From contig CALYVE010000041.1 of assembly GCA_945492935.1 (NCBI GenBank), positions 1 through 9,444 of the forward strand: a stretch of 9,444 nucleotides of DNA, written 5' to 3'. Positions 6,560 through 9,444 of the stretch are shown piece by piece. Each line of letters opens with the position of its first letter. Within the stretch, counting starts at the first letter, position 1. The stretch is from an uncultured Lachnospiraceae bacterium. GTDB taxonomy: Bacteria > Bacillota > Clostridia > Lachnospirales > Lachnospiraceae. A program made the translations under genes and the position numbers. The notes beneath the pieces were generated by a model, which saw only the letters and a program-made list of their open reading frames with translations, was not told where the DNA came from and did no database searches.

Positions 6560-7111
6560 ATGCTTTATATAATGCGACACGGAAAAACGGATTGGAATAT
6601 GAAATATAAATTACAGGGAAGAACCGATATTCCCTTGAATGACGATGGGCGTAAGATGGCTGCGGATGCAGCGAAGGAATGTGCAGACATTCATTTTGAT
6701 GTATGTTATTGTTCGCCCCTTGTAAGAGCGAGGGAAACGGCAGAGATTTTTTTGCAGGGACGGGATGTTCCGATTATCGTAGATAATCGATTGATAGAAA
6801 TGTGCTTTGGTGAGTTTGAAGGAACCGAACGATGCTATGAAATTCCGAATTGTCCGATGACGGTATTTTTCAAGACACCGGCAGAGTACAAAGTGCCGGT
6901 TGCAGGCGGTGAGAGTATGGATGAACTTTTTGCAAGAACAGGCGAGTTTCTCCGAGAGGTTGCTATGCCGCTTGTAGAGCAAGGGAAGGATGTTCTGATT
7001 GTCGGACATGGCGCCATGAACTCGTCGATTATATGTCAGGTAAAAAATAAGGAGCGCAAGGATTTCTGGAGTGATGGAATCAAGAATTGCAAGCTGATGA
7101 AGCTCCTGTAG
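6560..7111 (+). CDS. Histidine phosphatase family protein (phosphoglycerate-mutase-like)
   Basis: This 183-residue cytoplasmic enzyme belongs to the histidine phosphatase superfamily, which removes or transfers phosphate through a phospho-histidine. The N-terminal MRHGKTDWN (5-13) holds the catalytic Arg6-His7-Gly8. CSPLVRARETA (51-61) supplies Arg56, Glu80 lies in the NRLIEMCFGEFEG stretch, and VGHGAMN (148-154) supplies the second catalytic His150. Length fits small members such as GpmB-, CobC- or PhoE-like phosphatases, and the substrate (sugar phosphate, alpha-ribazole phosphate or other) cannot be told apart. The ATG has an AGGAG site 6 nt upstream. The 103-nt gap before it shows no convincing promoter or terminator, so read-through from the channel gene is possible. 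A strong terminator begins 2 nt after its stop. Confidence 0.88.
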   Translation: MLYIMRHGKTDWNMKYKLQGRTDIPLNDDGRKMAADAAKECADIHFDVCYCSPLVRARETAEIFLQGRDVPIIVDNRLIEMCFGEFEGTERCYEIPNCPMTVFFKTPAEYKVPVAGGESMDELFARTGEFLREVAMPLVEQGKDVLIVGHGAMNSSIICQVKNKERKDFWSDGIKNCKLMKLL

Positions 7112-7112
7112 G

Positions 7113-7148
7113 ATAGGGCTGTGCGCAAGTGCGTATGGCTCTATTTTT
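7113..7148 (+). terminator. Rho-independent terminator after the histidine phosphatase gene
   Basis: A 14-bp stem with four G-U pairs (7113-7126 with 7131-7144) closes an AAGU loop and is followed by five T residues (7144-7148). It begins 2 nt after the stop codon. It separates the phosphatase from the polymerase/YolD operon. Confidence 0.85.
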
Positions 7149-7207
7149 ACCGGGGCTTGCCGGCAGTGCATTCAGATGTTTTTTTTGTAACAGGTAAAAC
7201 GTTGTTT

Positions 7208-7211
7208 GGAG
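7208..7211 (+). promoter_or_regulatory. Ribosome-binding site that decides the polymerase start
   Basis: GGAG at 7208-7211 is 9 nt before the ATG at 7221 but only 3 nt before the in-frame ATG at 7215, and it overlaps the in-frame TTG at 7206. The ATG at 7221 is therefore the most likely start. No other good site lies upstream; CAGG at 7190-7193 is weak and distant from the TTG. Confidence 0.6.
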
Positions 7212-7220
7212 ATTATGGGA

Positions 7221-8846
7221 ATGGATAAATTAAACGGTTCTACAGACAATCAAATAGCGAATCAGAAAGAAGCGCTTCATCAGCAATTCTCTGATTGCAC
7301 TGCCGGCGAGACCTCGGAAAATAATAAAAAAAGTCGAAGCTATATTGCAATCGACTTAAAATCATTTTATGCATCCGTGGAATGTGTGGAACGTGGCCTT
7401 GACCCGTTAACGACGAATCTTGTTGTCGCAGACGAGAGTCGAACGGCAAAAACGATATGCCTTGCGGTTTCACCGTCTCTTAAGCAGTACGGGATACCGG
7501 GACGTGCAAGATTGTTTGAAGTGATTTCCAAGGTGAAGGATGCAAATGCAATGCGCAAGCAGCTTGCACCGGACCATGTGCTTACAGACAAGTCATACGA
7601 TGCAAATGCACTTGCGCATAATCCGTCCCTTGCGATTGACTACATTGTTGCATCGCCACGAATGCAGTATTACATGGATTACAGTGCAAAAATATTTGAA
7701 ATCTACATGCGATATGTGGCACCTGAGGATATGCATGTATATTCGGTAGATGAAGTGTTTATTGATGCAACCGCCTATCTGGATACTTACAAAATGACTG
7801 CGCATGAGCTTGCGATGACAATGATTCGCGCGGTGCTTAAGGAGACGGGCGTTACGGCAACAGCGGGCATCGGTACAAATTTATATTTGTGCAAGGTTGC
7901 GATGGATATTACGGCGAAGCATATGGAACCGGATGAGGATGGTGTCCGCATTGCAGAGCTTGATGAGGCGAGTTATCGAAGACAGCTTTGGAGCCACAAA
8001 CCACTTACAGATTTCTGGCGCGTGGGGCCGGGCATTTCAAAGAAGCTTATGGCAAATGGTCTTTATACGATGGGTGATATTTGCAGATGCTCCCTTGGTG
8101 GACCAAAAGATTTCTTCAATGAGGATTTGTTATACAAATTATTTGGCATTAATGCCGAACTGTTGATTGACCATGCCTGGGGGTATGAACCATGTACCTT
8201 GGAGAATATAAAGGCCTACAAGCCTGAAAATAACAGCCTTAGTACAGGGCAGGTATTGCAGGAGCCGTATGATTGTGAACATGCAAAACTCATTGTTCGG
8301 GAAATGACAGAATTACTCGTGCTCGATCTCGTAAAAAAGGGACTGATGACAAATCAGTTAGTGCTTGTCATTGGTTATGATATCGAGAATCTGAAGGATC
8401 CGAAGCGTGCCGCCATGTATCACGGAGAGGTTAAAGAAGACCGTTATGGCAGACGTGTGCCAAAGCATGCGAATGGAACGAAAAATTTGAAACAGTATTC
8501 GTCTTCCACACGGCAGATTGTTGATGCGGTGATGGAGCTGTTTGATGAGATAATGGATGCGACATTGCTTGTCCGTCGTTTGAATGTTGTTGCCAATCAT
8601 GTGCTTCCGGAAAAAGAGGCGAAAGCGGCAGCTTCCTACGAACAGATGGATTTGTTTGACTTTATTTCTGCAGATACGAATAAGGATATGGATGAAGAGG
8701 CGTTGCATAAGGAACGTAATATGCAAAAGGCAATCCTTGACTTACAGAAGAAATTTGGCAAAAACGCAGTGTTAAAGGGAATGAATTTAAAAGAGGGCGC
8801 GACAACAATTTCACGAAACGGACAGATTGGCGGACACAAGGCCTGA
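7221..8846 (+). CDS. Y-family translesion DNA polymerase (DinB/UmuC-like, Firmicutes type)
   Basis: This 541-residue polymerase would copy damaged templates. The catalytic acidic residues are present: Asp45 in AIDLKSFYASVE and Asp177-Glu178 in YSVDEVF. The fingers motif SRTAKTICLAVSPSLK (73-88) and GIPGRARLFEV (91-101) are typical of Firmicutes UvrX/UmuC-like polymerases. A helix-hairpin-helix RVGPGISKKLMANGLYTMGD (267-286) and little finger (about 340-460) follow. QMDLF (475-479) matches the QxxLF sliding-clamp-binding pattern, and a basic tail ends in NGQIGGHKA. It is longer than classical DinB or UmuC (about 350-420). The start is the ATG with a GGAG 9 nt upstream; a TTG at 7206 would add five residues. 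The YolD-like gene follows after 53 nt, probably in the same operon. No LexA box was seen upstream. Confidence 0.9.
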   Translation: MDKLNGSTDNQIANQKEALHQQFSDCTAGETSENNKKSRSYIAIDLKSFYASVECVERGLDPLTTNLVVADESRTAKTICLAVSPSLKQYGIPGRARLFEVISKVKDANAMRKQLAPDHVLTDKSYDANALAHNPSLAIDYIVASPRMQYYMDYSAKIFEIYMRYVAPEDMHVYSVDEVFIDATAYLDTYKMTAHELAMTMIRAVLKETGVTATAGIGTNLYLCKVAMDITAKHMEPDEDGVRIAELDEASYRRQLWSHKPLTDFWRVGPGISKKLMANGLYTMGDICRCSLGGPKDFFNEDLLYKLFGINAELLIDHAWGYEPCTLENIKAYKPENNSLSTGQVLQEPYDCEHAKLIVREMTELLVLDLVKKGLMTNQLVLVIGYDIENLKDPKRAAMYHGEVKEDRYGRRVPKHANGTKNLKQYSSSTRQIVDAVMELFDEIMDATLLVRRLNVVANHVLPEKEAKAAASYEQMDLFDFISADTNKDMDEEALHKERNMQKAILDLQKKFGKNAVLKGMNLKEGATTISRNGQIGGHKA

Positions 8847-8899
8847 TTTCGGATGAGTCGGGGATTGGAAGAAGCTTTTTACAGAAGGGAGTGTGAACA

Positions 8900-9310
8900 A
8901 TGGACGATACAGGCAAAAATTCATACGAGGATATTATCGATTTACCATATCCGTTTCCAACGAGTCGGCCGCGTATGAGTATGTATGATCGTGCGGCACA
9001 GTTTGGGTCCTTTGCGGCACTCACGGGTCATGAGGAGGCTATCGAGGAGAAGGCTCGTTTTACGTCAACCTGGGTTGAACCGGATGAGACGGTGAAGGAA
9101 GAATTAAATCGTAAACTACAAATTATCATGCATGATTCCGGTTCGTATTCCTTTACTTATTTTGTGCCGGACGAAAGAAAATCGGGTGGTTCATACGAAA
9201 CGGTAAAAGGGCAGGTCAAAAAAATAGATAGTATAAGACGAATCATTCATATGCTGGATGGCACAAATATTCCGATTGATTATATTGCAGAAATAGAGCA
9301 GTTGCGTTAA
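8900..9310 (+). CDS. YolD-like family protein
   Basis: This 136-residue soluble protein resembles the clostridial branch of the YolD-like family. Recognisable blocks are TSRPRMSMYDRAAQFGSFAA (21-40) with LTGHEEAI (41-48), TYFVPDERKSGGSY (86-99), GQVKKID (104-110), and MLDGTNIPIDYIAEIE (118-133). YolD-like genes often sit beside Y-family polymerases of the UvrX/UmuC type in Firmicutes, and a UmuD-like partner role has been proposed; the biochemical function is unknown. It follows the polymerase gene by 53 nt in the same direction, with no terminator between them, so the pair is probably one operon. The ATG has an AGGGAG site 8 nt upstream. There are no predicted membrane spans or signal peptide. 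Confidence 0.82.
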   Translation: MDDTGKNSYEDIIDLPYPFPTSRPRMSMYDRAAQFGSFAALTGHEEAIEEKARFTSTWVEPDETVKEELNRKLQIIMHDSGSYSFTYFVPDERKSGGSYETVKGQVKKIDSIRRIIHMLDGTNIPIDYIAEIEQLR

Positions 9311-9444
9311 AATACACTTGTTTTATGAATAAGGATTCGGGTTTCAAAAGTCTTGTGTTCAATTTTGTCCCGGCAGATTGCACAAATAAAAACGTCTGAA
9401 TGACTTTTTGTGCTATGGAGATGAGACACAAAGAAGTGTGGAAG
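9311..9444. other. Downstream segment without a supported gene
   Basis: This 134-nt tail holds no convincing gene. An inverted repeat pairs GCACAAA (9380-9386) with TTTGTGC (9407-9413), but no T tract follows, so it is not a clear terminator. Short open frames begin at 9325 (24 codons) and at 9415 (open at the window edge); neither has a well-placed ribosome-binding site. Confidence 0.5.

Noticed and set aside
6611..7171. Antisense open frame of 186 codons opposite the histidine phosphatase gene
   Set aside because: The plus strand carries an intact phosphatase with both catalytic histidines and a good ribosome-binding site; the antisense product has no recognisable motif and would begin within the downstream gap, close to the phosphatase terminator.
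7206..7220. TTG at 7206 or ATG at 7215 as the polymerase start
   Set aside because: The only good ribosome-binding site, GGAG at 7208-7211, overlaps the TTG and is too close to the ATG at 7215; it is properly spaced for the ATG at 7221.
9325..9399. 24-codon open frame after the YolD-like gene
   Set aside because: It has no ribosome-binding site and no recognisable sequence; such short frames are expected by chance.
9380..9413. 7-bp inverted repeat GCACAAA/TTTGTGC as a terminator
   Set aside because: The stem is followed by TATGGAG rather than a T tract on the plus strand, and the 20-nt loop is large.
9415..9444. Possible start of a following gene, ATG at 9415 or 9421, open to the window edge
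   Set aside because: Ten codons are too few to judge; the only GGAG (9417-9420) lies within the first codons and touches the second ATG, so neither start has a proper ribosome-binding site.

Overview
The window looks like chromosomal DNA of a low-to-moderate-GC Gram-positive bacterium of the class Clostridia, most likely a gut-type Lachnospiraceae. Three things suggest this. The protein families fit: an ACSM-type acyl-CoA synthetase, a SulP transporter, and a Firmicutes-type Y-family polymerase paired with a YolD-like protein. The ribosome-binding sites are strong AGGAGG-like sequences. The terminators are hairpins followed by U-tracts. The assignment rests on protein style and is an inference; no rRNA or other marker gene is present.

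Layout. Positions 1-115 hold the last 37 codons of an unidentified gene, closed by a terminator at 132-164. A near-consensus sigma-A promoter (TTGACT, 17 nt, TACAAT) follows. Just past its predicted start point lies an inverted repeat with the arm sequence and spacing of a FapR-type operator. This drives a two-gene operon: an AMP-forming acyl-CoA synthetase (291-1985) and a FabF-like beta-ketoacyl-ACP synthase (1998-3260). The 199-nt gap at 3261-3459, between convergent genes, is unusually full. It holds a 20-bp direct repeat with period 27, a two-tier stem-loop that probably terminates both strands, and a 20-bp tandem repeat that stops 2 nt short of the next gene's stop codon.

On the minus strand, 3460-5115 encodes a SulP-family anion transporter with a STAS domain. 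A divergent promoter region (5116-5298) separates it from a voltage-gated-type K+ channel (5299-6456). The channel carries two apparent TrkA_C-like segments and no nucleotide-binding TrkA_N domain. A 14-bp palindrome fills the spacer of the channel promoter.

Next come a histidine phosphatase (phosphoglycerate-mutase superfamily, 6560-7111) with its own terminator, then a probable two-gene operon. That operon encodes a 541-residue Y-family translesion DNA polymerase (7221-8846) and a YolD-like small protein (8900-9310). The last 134 nt contain no supported gene.

How the genes work together. The first operon concerns fatty-acid activation and condensation, and its candidate operator suggests control by lipid status. 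The divergent SulP/channel pair concerns anion and K+ movement. The polymerase/YolD pair is a damage-tolerance module. No wholly new system is evident. The most worthwhile leads are the FapR-like site on a non-canonical acs-fabF operon, the tandem repeat at 3411-3457 (possibly a lone transposon end), the channel's unusual regulatory tail, and the apparent lack of a LexA box at the polymerase operon.
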